This document shows positions 37,201 through 45,800 of a DNA stretch of 64,000 nucleotides, in pieces. Every line of letters begins with the position of its first letter. Within the stretch, counting starts at the first letter, position 1. The translations under genes and the position numbers were made by a program. The stretch is from Streblospio benedicti (taxonomy: Eukaryota; Annelida; Polychaeta; Spionida; Spionidae): contig CM032664.1 of assembly GCA_019095985.1 (NCBI GenBank), forward strand, positions 52,523,408-52,587,407, read 5' to 3'. Below the pieces are notes generated by a model. That model worked only from the letters and a program-made list of their open reading frames with translations, was not told the origin of the DNA and made no database searches.

Positions 37201-39777
37201 GAACGTCTGCAATGACCACTAGCGCAGGTGGGTGCTTTCAATCTAGTGAAATTTATAACCTTGTTTTAAAGAGAGTTATAGACAAAAAATCAAATCATCA
37301 TCCAAGCTTTACATTGATTGCATTAAGACTTTGAAACCACTTGTTTGTGAATATTTTTTTTATGAAAACCAATAATTGCATATATATGTGTATCCCAGTG
37401 CTTGCGGATATATTTTCAAACTTTTCTCTCTCTCTCACATCTTTTTAGCAAGCATATTTCTACCAACAATAGACATAGCTGAAGGGTTTTTAACCCTAAG
37501 CTTCCATTTGACTATATCAAGTGGCCCCTGGCGGGACTCGATCTCATGACCCCAAGGTCCACTTGATATAGCTGGAATGGAAGTTTAGGGTTGTAAACCC
37601 TCTCTACAGCTATGTCTATCGTTGGAAATATGCTTAAGATGTGTACGAGTGAGAGAGAAGCTTGAAAATATGATTGCATAATTGCTGCTATATGACCTAC
37701 GGATTAAGTCACTACTTTAGATTTATTCAATGTGCGTTTACAGGCATCACGTGTAGTTCAAGTTCAAGCGTGCAGAACATCAGTGGTGGGTCAGGTCAGG
37801 GCCAGCCACAGGGCATGCTCTCTCTCCCGATCGGGGTCACCGGAAACTTGACCCAATTCATGACGGCTGCCGGACTGAAAGGCCAAAGTTTGAGACCCGG
37901 ACAACCGTTACTTTTGAGTCAGGTAGGAGGATTGACAAGAGTACAATGACTAACATCTCCACGAGTTGGATTGAAAATTCCATATACGTGTATTTACCAG
38001 TATATTTTGATAAAAATCTACTTCATTAAAGTTGTGCATTCAATACATGAGGCGATGTTTGCTTTTACCCCGTGTTCTGTAACTTTTCACATTCACGTAT
38101 TTATGGTACTCACTTATTAAACATGTTCAATTCTAAAACATGATTTTTTTGTACATTTGGTGTAATAAACTTTTATACTTGGTGTGTAGTGATAACAAAA
38201 ATGATAACCTCATTAATCCTGTCCTATTCTAGATCGTTTACATTTTTTGATACTGTAACCGACCATCTAAATCCCCTGTCCCCTTTAAGTCATATTTCCT
38301 TGAAAATGAGTATGTGTTGAACGTATTGGCAAGTGTTATATGAGGTATTTGGTGATGATCATTTGGAGAACTTACATAAGGGGTGTGTCACTGACATGGT
38401 CATCTGTCATAATGGATCCTTTTCATGCATCTACTGCATTGAATTTAAAATGTGACTTGATAAGCACATCTGCTCTACAATTGCGATGTGTTGTATGCTC
38501 CCTAGGGAGATGAGAACAATATAGTGTGTGTGATATAGAAGATGCTGCCAATGACCTGGACATGAGAGCAAGACATACTGTGAATTGCGACTGTAAATGA
38601 GCACATTTATATTTTACCGTAGGCAACTGCATCAATAGATGTGAGATTTGGAACGTAAGCAGCTTTCAGAAAATTAATAATGAAACAATCTAATGTATAA
38701 AAGAAAAAAATCAAAACCACTTTCAAATGAAGTTCAAATCCATCGATGCAATTGCCAAATGCATTTTACCACATACGTAAAAAATGCGCGCATGTGAAAA
38801 TGAAGTAACTAACACACTGACTGTCCCCCGGTTGTAGCTGCCTGGTCAGCAGACCATGCAGCTTCTGAGCACCACCAACATTTCCCAACACCGCACCGCC
38901 GCCGCCAACTCCACCAAGACCCTCGCCCCCTCACAGCAGCAGCAGCAACAGCAGCAGCAGCAGGCGTACCAGCTGACACAGATTCGCAGCAGTGGTCAGC
39001 AGCAACAGCAACAGCAACACACTCTCGCCCCCCAGCTGCTGCAGCTAAACACTGGGGCTGCACATGTGTGTATCGTAACCATTTTTTGTTTGGTATTTCC
39101 TAATCAGTACTAAATATTGAAAGTTTTTCTTTATTGAACCTTTTTCATGTTTTGGTGTGCCTCTTACAAATGTTTATTTTTTTATTTTGGCTTTTTATGA
39201 TTTTATTTTTGCTATAATCTTTGGGGTTTTTTTCAAAGAGTTTTTTTTAGTAATTATTATAATTTACTTGAAGCAAAATTACAATCGTTAAACATTGTGG
39301 AAAAATAGTCTTGATGTAAAAGCATATATATACTTACTACTAATAGAAAAAGTGCTTTTCATGCGGGAATATTCAAATTTCTTATCATTTGATAAGATCT
39401 TAACCATTCACTCTCACTGGAATGAAAGCAATGAGAGAAGAATTATGCCTCATCACTCATTCAGTTTCCATTTTTAGCACACGCAATCGCTTTAAGAAAT
39501 AAAAAATCTTAATTTTTCTTTTTACAAATGACAGGGTATCCAGCATCAGCAACAACAGCAGCAAAACCAGCCCCAGCAGCTACAGCCGCAGCAGCTGCAA
39601 ATGCTGCAACAGCAGCAACTGCAGCTGCAGCAGCTGCGGCAACAACAGCAGCAGGTAGGGTCTCGTGGGGCAGCTGCTGCGGGCATGGGAGTCTCTGCCT
39701 CGCAGCCGTTTGTCAGTCCGCCCACGCAGAGAGCCAAGCCCAAACATCGCACTTCCACACCGCCGAAATCTCAGTGA
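18242..39777 (+). CDS. SUPT20H: SUPT20H (SPT20 homologue, SAGA complex subunit), 22 coding exons
   Basis: Exons: 18242-18277, 18586-18656, 19096-19162, 19365-19520, 19666-19848, 21435-21628, 22369-22522, 22809-22865, 23094-23150, 25736-25896, 26505-26537, 27384-27600, 30190-30307, 31211-31349, 31782-31825, 32368-32598, 34661-34878, 35855-35998, 37155-37227, 37744-37922, 38838-39065 and 39535-39777. All junctions keep phase and sum to 3003 nt (1000 aa; human about 780). The N terminus MHKYEKAAEQADYLVETARQ aligns with human MQQALELALDRAEYVIESAR, which supports the start. SUPT20H is a scaffold subunit of the nuclear SAGA histone acetyltransferase coactivator. The C-terminal half is Ser/Thr/Gly/Gln-rich with three glutamine tracts and ends TSTPPKSQ, like human GTPTTPKF. 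The weakest borders are the donors at 31349 (GTTCAA) and 39065 (GTGTGT) and the acceptor at 30190, where phase decided the choice. Confidence 0.95.
20165..21440 (+). repeat. Partial exon 5 / exon 6 duplications in SUPT20H intron 5
   Basis: Two decayed copies of the middle of exon 5 lie in the intron after it: near 20226-20280 and 21343-21400. Both keep tatggaagtt, and the second also keeps actgattcatcct. A copy of the exon 6 acceptor and its first 15 nt (cag then tccatgttatgtgac) is at 21250-21267, followed in frame by TGT TAA. The true acceptor is at 21435. The first copy is interrupted by a repeat array of about 0.9 kb. These are not coding; the real exons are 19666-19848 and 21435-21628. 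Confidence 0.82.
20460..21130. repeat. Diverged tandem array, unit about 140-180 bp
   Basis: The phrase tactttggc plus ctacttttga-like sequence recurs near 20470, 20652, 20815, 20958 and 21100. Each is followed by a ttaccactctac / gacctatggtca / ttgtact block. This makes five imperfect units inside SUPT20H intron 5. The open frames across this stretch come from the repeat itself. Confidence 0.7.
21636..22066 (-). mobile_element. LINE 3' end remnant (intron 6 of SUPT20H)
   Basis: The minus strand encodes EDEVHFLCTCP, then VRRSLFKKATDLDDNF and KLVFLMKNAWKDVSQF, the C-terminal signature after a non-LTR reverse transcriptase domain. It is followed by a 3' UTR-like stretch ending in a TTGATTGATTGG-type simple tail next to the exon 6 donor. 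In-frame stops are present. The family looks CR1/L2-like, but the clade is not certain. Confidence 0.7.
22082..22260. mobile_element. MITE with TACAGYRAAYGTCCTCAACA ends
   Basis: The left end tacagcgaatgtcctcaaca and the inverted right end (tgttgaggacgtttactgta) define a 179-bp element in SUPT20H intron 6. A diverged relative may lie at 33016-33171 (aataaatgtcctca on the left, aacatttatt on the right). Confidence 0.68.
24590..25060 (-). mobile_element. LINE 3' coding remnant (intron 9 of SUPT20H)
   Basis: The minus strand encodes FKTWAPSAAHFQRLR, MIRWIRGVKPDDTSSTTLHK, GRPRKTLLECVMSDL and, in another frame, DSWRAGLRQSPAAYW. The order ETWPL-like, RWI.GV, GRPRKTW-like, DRDSWR is the usual end of a LINE ORF2. 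Breaks and frame changes show it is dead. It is a different LINE family from those at 21636 and 29567. Confidence 0.78.
25912..26250. repeat. Minisatellite, unit about 137 bp, 2.4 copies
   Basis: Units start at cataatcatc near 25912, 26048 and 26187. Each contains atttcatttc, atcaatttcttttgaact and aacagtgcaagaaatctatg. The array begins 16 nt after the donor of SUPT20H exon 10. Confidence 0.8.
26260..26350. repeat. tRNA-like repeat half-unit
   Basis: ggtgaataggtgccacagtg and the gtccagggtt box match one arm of the foldback at 35369-35590. It is a single diverged copy; its B-box-like part reads gggttaaagtcc. Confidence 0.55.
26725..26936. mobile_element. MITE family TACTGTAAAACTAGAA, copy 1
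   Basis: A 212-bp element in SUPT20H intron 11 with inverted ends tactgtaaaactagaat and ttctagttttacagta. The interior has a conserved box, ggtccatcctggacctact. Copies 2 and 3 are at 32630-32837 and 50850-51059. Confidence 0.82.
27092..27364. mobile_element. MITE family CACTCTGAGTATCAGA, copy 1, abutting SUPT20H exon 12
   Basis: Inverted ends cactctgagtatcaga and tctgatactcagagtg enclose 273 bp. The interior has three CCAATCA boxes and an aatataaatgag box, shared with copy 2. The element ends only 19 nt before exon 12, so the polypyrimidine tract and acceptor lie directly beside it. Confidence 0.82.
27650..27850. mobile_element. hAT-type MITE with exact 8-bp target duplication
   Basis: Ends agggggaaatatacc and ggtatatttccctct are inverted. 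ctggttag stands directly on both sides (27642-27649 and 27851-27858), an exact 8-bp target-site duplication. It lies 49 bp after SUPT20H exon 12. Confidence 0.83.
28055..28232. repeat. Foldback family 'gacatagctgaag', copy 1
   Basis: The left arm ttcaaacttctctctct..ttagcaagcatatttctac pairs with the right arm gtagaaatatgctt-like..gagagagagaagtttgaa. The centre carries gatagacatagctgaagaca. The family has five copies in this window and differs mainly in how much of the second arm is kept. Confidence 0.75.
28966..29564. mobile_element. MITE with GGGATCGTTCACAAAT ends inserted into a LINE remnant
   Basis: Inverted ends GGGATCGTTCACAAATTACG and its complement (ending tgaatgattccc) enclose 599 bp. 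TA flanks both sides, suggesting a TA target site as in Tc1/mariner-like elements. The LINE reverse-transcriptase remnant at 29567-30050 begins directly at its right edge, which suggests insertion into that LINE. Confidence 0.72.
29567..30050 (-). mobile_element. LINE reverse-transcriptase C-terminal remnant (intron 12 of SUPT20H)
   Basis: The minus strand encodes FYLNGKPLDYTQCHKYLGVM, then SDDLLDDNDSKRQIKALYIH, and after breaks FNNIIRKFMNIEYGTTMSAA. This is the thumb and C-terminal region of a non-LTR retrotransposon reverse transcriptase (the KYLG motif is typical). It is interrupted by stops and cut by the MITE at 28966-29564. The right edge lies 140 bp before exon 13. Confidence 0.75.
30321..30504. 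mobile_element. MITE with tacaga..CTTAATTGCA ends
   Basis: The left end tacagacgatatcacttaat and the inverted right end (tgcaattaagcactcccatc then tgta) delimit 184 bp, starting 13 nt after SUPT20H exon 13. The motif ttgcttaattgcataaaat occurs twice inside. Confidence 0.65.
31470..31540. repeat. Half copy of the CATGGGC foldback element
   Basis: aaaccatagtaatagaccat, tatataccc and cccatgatgctgaggcccat match the right half of 44677-44845. It lies in SUPT20H intron 14, next to a GC-rich stretch with repeated agggccct (31560-31760). Confidence 0.65.
32630..32837. mobile_element. MITE family TACTGTAAAACTAGAA, copy 2
   Basis: Same ends (one base differs, tactgtaacactagaa) and the same central ggtccatcctggacctact box as copy 1. 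It starts 32 bp after the donor of SUPT20H exon 16. Confidence 0.82.
34371..34464 (+). repeat. Pre-miRNA-shaped hairpin in SUPT20H intron 16
   Basis: The 5' arm atgattagtgctgtcttctg.. pairs with the 3' arm ..cagaagacagtactaatcat over about 35 positions with few mismatches and a small bulge. The terminal loop is about 20 nt. Size and shape fit an animal miRNA precursor, but a palindromic MITE would look the same. Confidence 0.6.
35369..35590. repeat. Foldback made of two facing tRNA-like units
   Basis: The outer arms agtattgatattagaggatt and the complementary aatcctctaatatcaatact-type end enclose 222 bp. Each half carries a B-box-like gggttcgagtcc (one on each strand) next to gctatgtgata. It lies in SUPT20H intron 17. 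Confidence 0.75.
36003..36690 (+). repeat. Duplicated 80-bp intronic segment flanking an 0.5-kb insert, beside SUPT20H exon 18
   Basis: gtctcgtggtttctctttgt..cgcgtacatgtatatccaac at 36003-36082 recurs at 36608-36690 with few changes. The first copy starts 5 nt after the exon 18 donor. Between them lie foldback copy 2 and AT-rich sequence. Confidence 0.78.
36084..36240. repeat. Foldback family copy 2 (one arm only)
   Basis: The left arm and centre (gtttcccagtgc, ttcaaacttctctctctctc, gacatagctgaagacagg, aagcttctatttgactatat) are present but the return arm is missing. It lies inside an 0.6-kb insertion flanked by a duplicated segment of about 80 bp (36003-36082 and 36608-36690). Confidence 0.72.
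37380..37672. repeat. Foldback family copy 3 (both arms complete)
   Basis: Arms of about 130 bp enclose a short centre with a tRNA-like box (gggactcgatctcatgaccc). The left arm includes tatttctacc, gacatagctgaag and tatatcaagtggcc. The right arm returns these in reverse order, ending gagagagaagcttgaaaata. It is 60 bp upstream of SUPT20H exon 20. Confidence 0.78.
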
Positions 39778-41345
39778 AAAAACTGCTTGAAGATTGTGCT
39801 TTTTTCTCCTACCTATAAGCTGGAGATAGACTGGAAGATTGTGGAGATTTTTTTTTGCAATCTACAAACAAATGAAAGGCTTATTGAACAGAGGTCTGCG
39901 GTTTCATGCGGATGAGGAATTTGATGATTTGATGATTAAATGTTTTGTTACTTACGGCCATGTTTGTATTTTTTCATTTTGACCACATTTGGTCACTGAT
40001 GTGAATGGCGAGTATACATAACAGGAAACACTGACTGGATGCACTTGAATCATTGTAAATGAATCTTGCGTTTTGATATTGGTGACAGCCTGGGAGTGCG
40101 TTATGTTGGACTGTAACAATCAGAAAATGGAAATATTGTGTTAGGAGCTTTTACTGTTCATTATTATTTTATTTTTTTTATTTGAAAGGAAAGGCAATAT
40201 TTTTTAAGTGATTTTTGTTTCATTTGAAGAGAATTATGTTATGCAAAAATTGAGGTTTTATGTTGTCCATTATTTTGCTATGATTAGCAATGATTACAAA
40301 AACAAGACTTAGTTAAGGGTTTTAAGGTTTGAATGGGATTTTTGCTTTTCTATATTTTATCTGAGTACTTAGTTTTTTTATGAAAGTGTGGTTCGTTAAT
40401 GATTAAGATTGTATTAGTTTGGGTTTCTTATTATTGATTAATTTTACTTTTTCTGAAAGACAATCATTATTTACCCAGATTTTAATGAGATAATGAATCA
40501 AGCATCCAACAGACGCTTTACGATCTGGGTGGTCTCCACTACTTCCTTGACATCACTAATACTGTATATACCTTATAGTATTCCTGATGATACTGAAATA
40601 ATCCATCAGAGGATCTATTGTGTGATTTCATGACTGATAGAGGTAAAGCCTATTTGATAATGTGCATGGTCAAATATACCCCAACATTTCACATAAAAGC
40701 CTGTGTGGGTTTGAGGAAGAACTTTAGTAAATTTGGCTGGGGTGGAATCGCTATTCTGAAAACAAGTATTTTACTTCAACTTCTAAATAGTGTTCATATT
40801 GGATATAGTCTATTTTGACTCTGGTCCTTTGAGTTCTTCCCAGATGTTTAGATGGATGGAGATTCCTGTTGGCGATGTGGTCTCTTACATTATAAATATG
40901 ATTGTGTTAAAAGTACAACAAGCAAACTTGTGTGTCGGATATTTGTTATTGAATGAGCTACGTCGACTTTTGTGATAATGTGTGATTGCGTTGTTGTTTG
41001 TTGTCCTGTTTGCTGTTGTGTGTGATATTTCAATATCATTGTTCAAACAACCATCTACTTGATGGTAGATATAGATGTTAATTTAAACTATTTGAATTAG
41101 GTTAGTAAGTTCATATGTTTTAGACAGTTTATAAGCTCTATATATGCAATATTTTTTACTATGTGTTTTTTGTTAAGTTTCATTTTGTATAAATCTATGT
41201 TGAAATAATGATGACTAAATTATTTTAGATGCATGTTTTTTTCAGTGTGTGCTCCTTGGACTTGTCTGTAGCTCTAAGTTCTTATTGATGTTTTAGTAGA
41301 TAAATAGCTATTAGCGATGAAATAAACAGAAACCATCTTTAATCA
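39778..41345 (+). other. SUPT20H 3' UTR (probable)
   Basis: The AT-rich stretch after the TGA at 39775-39777 has no supported coding sequence. An AATAAA at 41321-41326 is a plausible polyadenylation signal and would give a 3' UTR of about 1.55 kb. Earlier weak variants exist, so the true end may be nearer the stop. The short reading frames at 40618-40975 look like chance. Confidence 0.5.
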
Positions 41346-42834
41346 TTTATTGTGACTAGTCATTCTTATATGCTCATATATAGTACGGCTATGCTCATAA
41401 CATGTATTTTTTGTAATACTAAATATCATTTCCTAAATACATTAGTTGTTTTGTTAATACACTTTGTGAATGTTTTGCTACAAAGATACAAAACCAGTCA
41501 TTTGTGATTAATGGTCAATATTAAACATCACATGTAGTGAAACATGAAAAACAGCAACAAAATATATAAATGTTATTTCATACTTGAATATTCAGTCTAA
41601 GAGTACATCTCATTAAAACACCTGGAAATTAGTCTAATGTGAACAGTACAAAGGTAAGAGCAATATGTGTGTAAAATTTTGTTTTAATTCCTAATCATAG
41701 AAATACTATACTGTTAAAATACATTAGAATTATGAAGCTTGTTTGATTACTAAACTTTTATCATTATGATTATGAATATAGATCCATATCACTCGACAAT
41801 CATGTAAAAGTTAATTTCCTCCTGTCAAGATCTATTCGTTTTTTTAGACAGCAATGTTTTAAAATGTTCATCCAGTTGGAAATTAGACTGAAATCGTAAT
41901 TACCCCATGTTCATCTTCATGAAAATTTGACATTAGTTCCGAGTAATTAGACAAAACAAAAACTTATAATGAAGACAATATATCGTGAATATTTAAAATA
42001 TATAAATACGTAATAACAAAATATATATTGTTCAAAATTGATTAAACTAAAAAATACTTTTGTTGAGCATTTAGCTTAAAACCATTAAAAATTAAGCTAA
42101 ATACTATAATGTGTTAATGTTTACCAAAATATACCTGATCCGCATGTGCTACAATTTAGACCATTTGACATTGCAAAACTAATTTAATAGTCTCATTTTG
42201 GATCCTGGTTTGCAAAACTAAAGGAATTAGTATATTAATTTTTGGAAAACAATAGTGTAATGTTTGCATATATCAATATGATAAATTTTTTCCTAATCAC
42301 TATAGCAGAAACAAGCAATTGCTTCAGAAGCATAAATAAATTACAAAACTCATAGCTTATGCATAAGAATTTTGAATAAATATGATTATTTTTCACACAA
42401 AGGATGTGGAGTTTAAGCCATAGATTGTATATTTGCTCTTTTAATACAATCACTTAGAATACTGTCTAAAAATATCGTAATACTGCTCGACAGTTTAAAA
42501 GTAACGACCTACTGTGTGTTGCCATAAGTTTCATATTTACAAACAAATGTACATGTATCCTGCCAAAAGTAAGCATCAGTCAATAGACAAACGTTCGCAC
42601 AACTTTCAATCGTTTTGTGGCAGTCGCCTGGAAAACTCCATCGATTACTGCATTAGAAAAATATACTCAGCATCTATTGTTTAAAAACAACACGTCATCA
42701 GTTAGACATCAAGCAATCAACAGCTGCTTTAACATATAATTGATGTACATTTATCAGACAATTCGACTGATTCTGGAAACATGCCTTGTCCTGAACTCAA
42801 TGCGGATATTGCAAATTGATTAGACATTGTTAAT
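41346..42834. other. Convergent intergenic stretch, no feature seen
   Basis: About 1.5 kb of AT-rich sequence lies between the tail-to-tail ends of SUPT20H and the BTBD17-like gene. I see no repeat with clear ends, no coding potential and no RNA gene in it. Confidence 0.5.
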
Positions 42835-42840
42835 TTTATT
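42835..42840 (-). terminator. Polyadenylation signal of the BTBD17-like gene
   Basis: The minus strand reads AATAAA about 60 nt past the stop codon at 42899, which would give a very short 3' UTR. It is a simple hexamer match. Confidence 0.55.
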
Positions 42841-42898
42841 GATAAACAACAATTAACAGACTCTTTCAATGGCTCCCTGTTCATCTACAATAAAAATT

Positions 42899-45800
42899 TC
42901 AAGATGGCACAGGCTTTATTAGAATCGCCATATTCCGTGCCAGATGCGGCTGGTCCATTGTGGTTGTGATGGTCACTGTGCTTCCCCGAGTAAAATGCAT
43001 TTGCGGCTCCTGGTGAACCTGAATAACTTTCTCCTGCTCGTTATAAACAATGATTGACGCTTGAATGTGAGCTTCTCCGTTCACCATGGCAGTTTCGTGG
43101 CAATATATCTGTAACGCCCACGAATCTTGCTGTTTCCGATACGTGAGCTTCCAATCTCCATCGCGCACGTCAGACGGTACCGGGCCTTTGTACATCTTTG
43201 TGTCCACTTGAATGCCGAACCGCAGATTGTTTTGCATTCGCACGTTATCAGCAGTAAGATCGGAGTAGTCGCGTGGCAGGAAGAACGGCTCACTGAAACT
43301 GACACCCAATTGAGCCTGAGACGGGCACAGCGCTCGGAAGCGATATGCCTGACTCAGCAGGTTGTGAAGCAGTGATTTCACCTCCTCTTGCTGCGCTAGT
43401 TCGCCCTGTTCCAGGTTGTACAGTTGAGATACCAACATTTGAGGAAATCGTATGAGCGGCAGTAAACGTTCACTATTCGTTTTCAAATTGCAAAGTCGAC
43501 AGTCATGAAGAAGCCATCTGGATATTGCAGTCCACAATGAAAATTCATTAGGAACGACTAGTCCGTCATTAGATATTAGATCTACGATGAACTCAATGTC
43601 CATATTCACCCATTCGGATGACGAGATGATTTCGTGAAAATTCCACGCGATTGTCTTTGTACACTGCTTCAACAACGGTTCTAAATGAAGCGCTTTGGCC
43701 CAAGAATACCATGTGAGCGCGTTCCTCGTTTTTGGGCTGCGACTGTTCTCAACCATGTATTTGCAACAGAGTTCTTTGAGAGAAGCAACAAAATACTTGT
43801 CTGCCAGGCAAAGAATACCGACCGCAGACATTGTGCTAATACTTATTTCAGCAGTGTAGAGATATTTTAGGAACTTGTCGAAAACTGCTTGGCATTCAGG
43901 CGTTTCTTCTAACTCCACTTCCTTTTGAAGCGTTTGGTTCCAGCCATGTTCGTACAGCATCGTACGGAAATACTCGCTTGACTTTGCCAACACAAATCGG
44001 TGGCTGTAGTAACGGTCGTCTCCAACTTTGAGGACTACATCACTGAGAGCTTCCTGATTGTAGAACTGTAAAATAAAAAGTAAAAACTTGTATTATACTT
44101 TAGTACCGGTAGGAAACTTTGTGATTTTCAACAAAGCAAAATTTGCAAACAGTGTTATTATTGAGAGAAGAAATAAAAATTCACAAAATAATATATACTT
44201 TCAAAGGATTTACTACAACTGCACATGTGCATAAGAACTGGTTTTTACAAAGCGAACTGATATAATACTAGTATTAGCACACAATGTAACAATAAATTGA
44301 ATGAAGAGTCTTGAAATGTTGCCATAATATTTTCAGAGCCCCCAGTAAACGTTCGGTGGCCGTAATAACATTTTAAAGAGTACAATGAACAATAGCCAAT
44401 TAAACTGTGATTCTTGCACAGCTATTAATAATACATCATACATGTGGATGATATGACAGTTCATTGCTTTTTTAATTTAACTTTCGTCTATTGCACATAA
44501 CAACATTATGTACATGTTTTATTACATGTGTACAGAATTATGTAAATGATGTATATTGCTCTTTCCTTAAAGTAACATCTACCTGTAAATAGTGAAGCCA
44601 TCAAAATAAAAATAGTTTCCTCTCGAATGATGTTTGTCATGTGGGTTTTTCTTTCAAATTTTCTTGTAAATTAAGCCATGGGCCTCAGCATCATGGGAGG
44701 AGGGTGGGTCGGAGTGGGTGGGGAGGGGGTATATATTGGTCTAACCCTAGTCATATATAGTGTATACTGTATGGTATAGTGTTTGTAAACCATAGTAGTA
44801 GACCATTATATACCCTCTCCCTCTCCCATGATGCTGAAGCCCATGAATTAAGCGTTGATAGACAAACTCCACAAACCTGAGACACGTTCATGATGAAGTT
44901 GGCCTCATCACGGAGTACTTGGTCCACGCTCGGGGACTCAAGGCTCGCGTCCATCGTCGACCCGTTCTCATGCCCCTACAAGAAATAAACAAATAAATTA
45001 ATAGAATAACAACAATATTGCTGAGTGCAAATATCCAGAGGCTATTTGATTGCTTTAGAAAATCTTATAAAACATTGACCTAAAAGCCTGCTCTCACAGG
45101 TACTTTGCAGCAATGTGTAAAGGCAGTTTGTTCCATAACTTTGGTGGAGACATTGTCATGTCCCTACAACAAATAAACAAATGAATTATAGTCTGTCTCT
45201 ACTATTTAGACCATAAAAATAATAGCAGTTTTCAAGAACATGTGAACTTGTACCCTGTAGGCCAAAACATACATATATGACACTTTCCACTTCGACCCCT
45301 TTAGAAAATATTACGTAAGATACGTCTGTTAGATACATATGACTTAACATTATGACATGTCAAGTACTGCACTCTGTAAAGTTTACGGAAAATACACTGA
45401 CACTTCAGTAATTTGCAATGTATACAACCATTTGAATTATTTTGCCAAGAATCATAATTATCCTCGACAATTCTGCACCAAATGGTATTCCTTTTATAGA
45501 AATCTGTTTGGTTAAAGGAAGTTATGCTACAAAAGATGGGTGTGGACTGTGGAGAATTACAATCTATAGTATAATGGAATAACAACATTATTGCTGAGTG
45601 CAAATATTCAGAGACTATTTATTGCCTCTGAAGCTCTCCTAAAACATTGATCTTGATTAAGCCTGCTGTCTCAGGTACGATGCATGCGAGATGTATAAAT
45701 GCAGTGCGTTCCATAGCTTTGGTGGAGACATTTAAAAATCTGTCCCCATTTGATTTTTACTCCGATTCAGGCACTGCTAAGAGATGAGTTGGAAGAACTG

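Larger units (their letters stand above)
27384..39777 (+). other. SUPT20H disordered Q-rich C-terminal half (exons 12-22)
   Basis: After the first 25 codons of exon 12 the protein becomes low complexity. Exon 14 has about 19 glutamines in a row after VGQL, encoded by mixed CAG/CAA. Exon 21 has two shorter Q tracts, and exon 22 is nearly all Q and L up to LRQQQQQVGSRG. Exon 18 has a six-glycine run. GKRPIKLSLSIN in exon 13 aligns with the human HRPPPIKLPSS basic-proline segment. The CAA interruptions should stabilise the repeats. Human SUPT20H has a similar glutamine-rich tail, so the character is ancestral even though the length is greater here. Confidence 0.88.

Noticed and set aside
38809-39063. 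Minus-strand Ala/Val-rich frame
   Set aside because: Antisense of SUPT20H exon 21 glutamine tracts.
39528-39818. Ala/Thr-rich plus-strand frame and the facing Cys-rich frame
   Set aside because: Both are other-frame readings of the CAG/CAA-rich last exon of SUPT20H.
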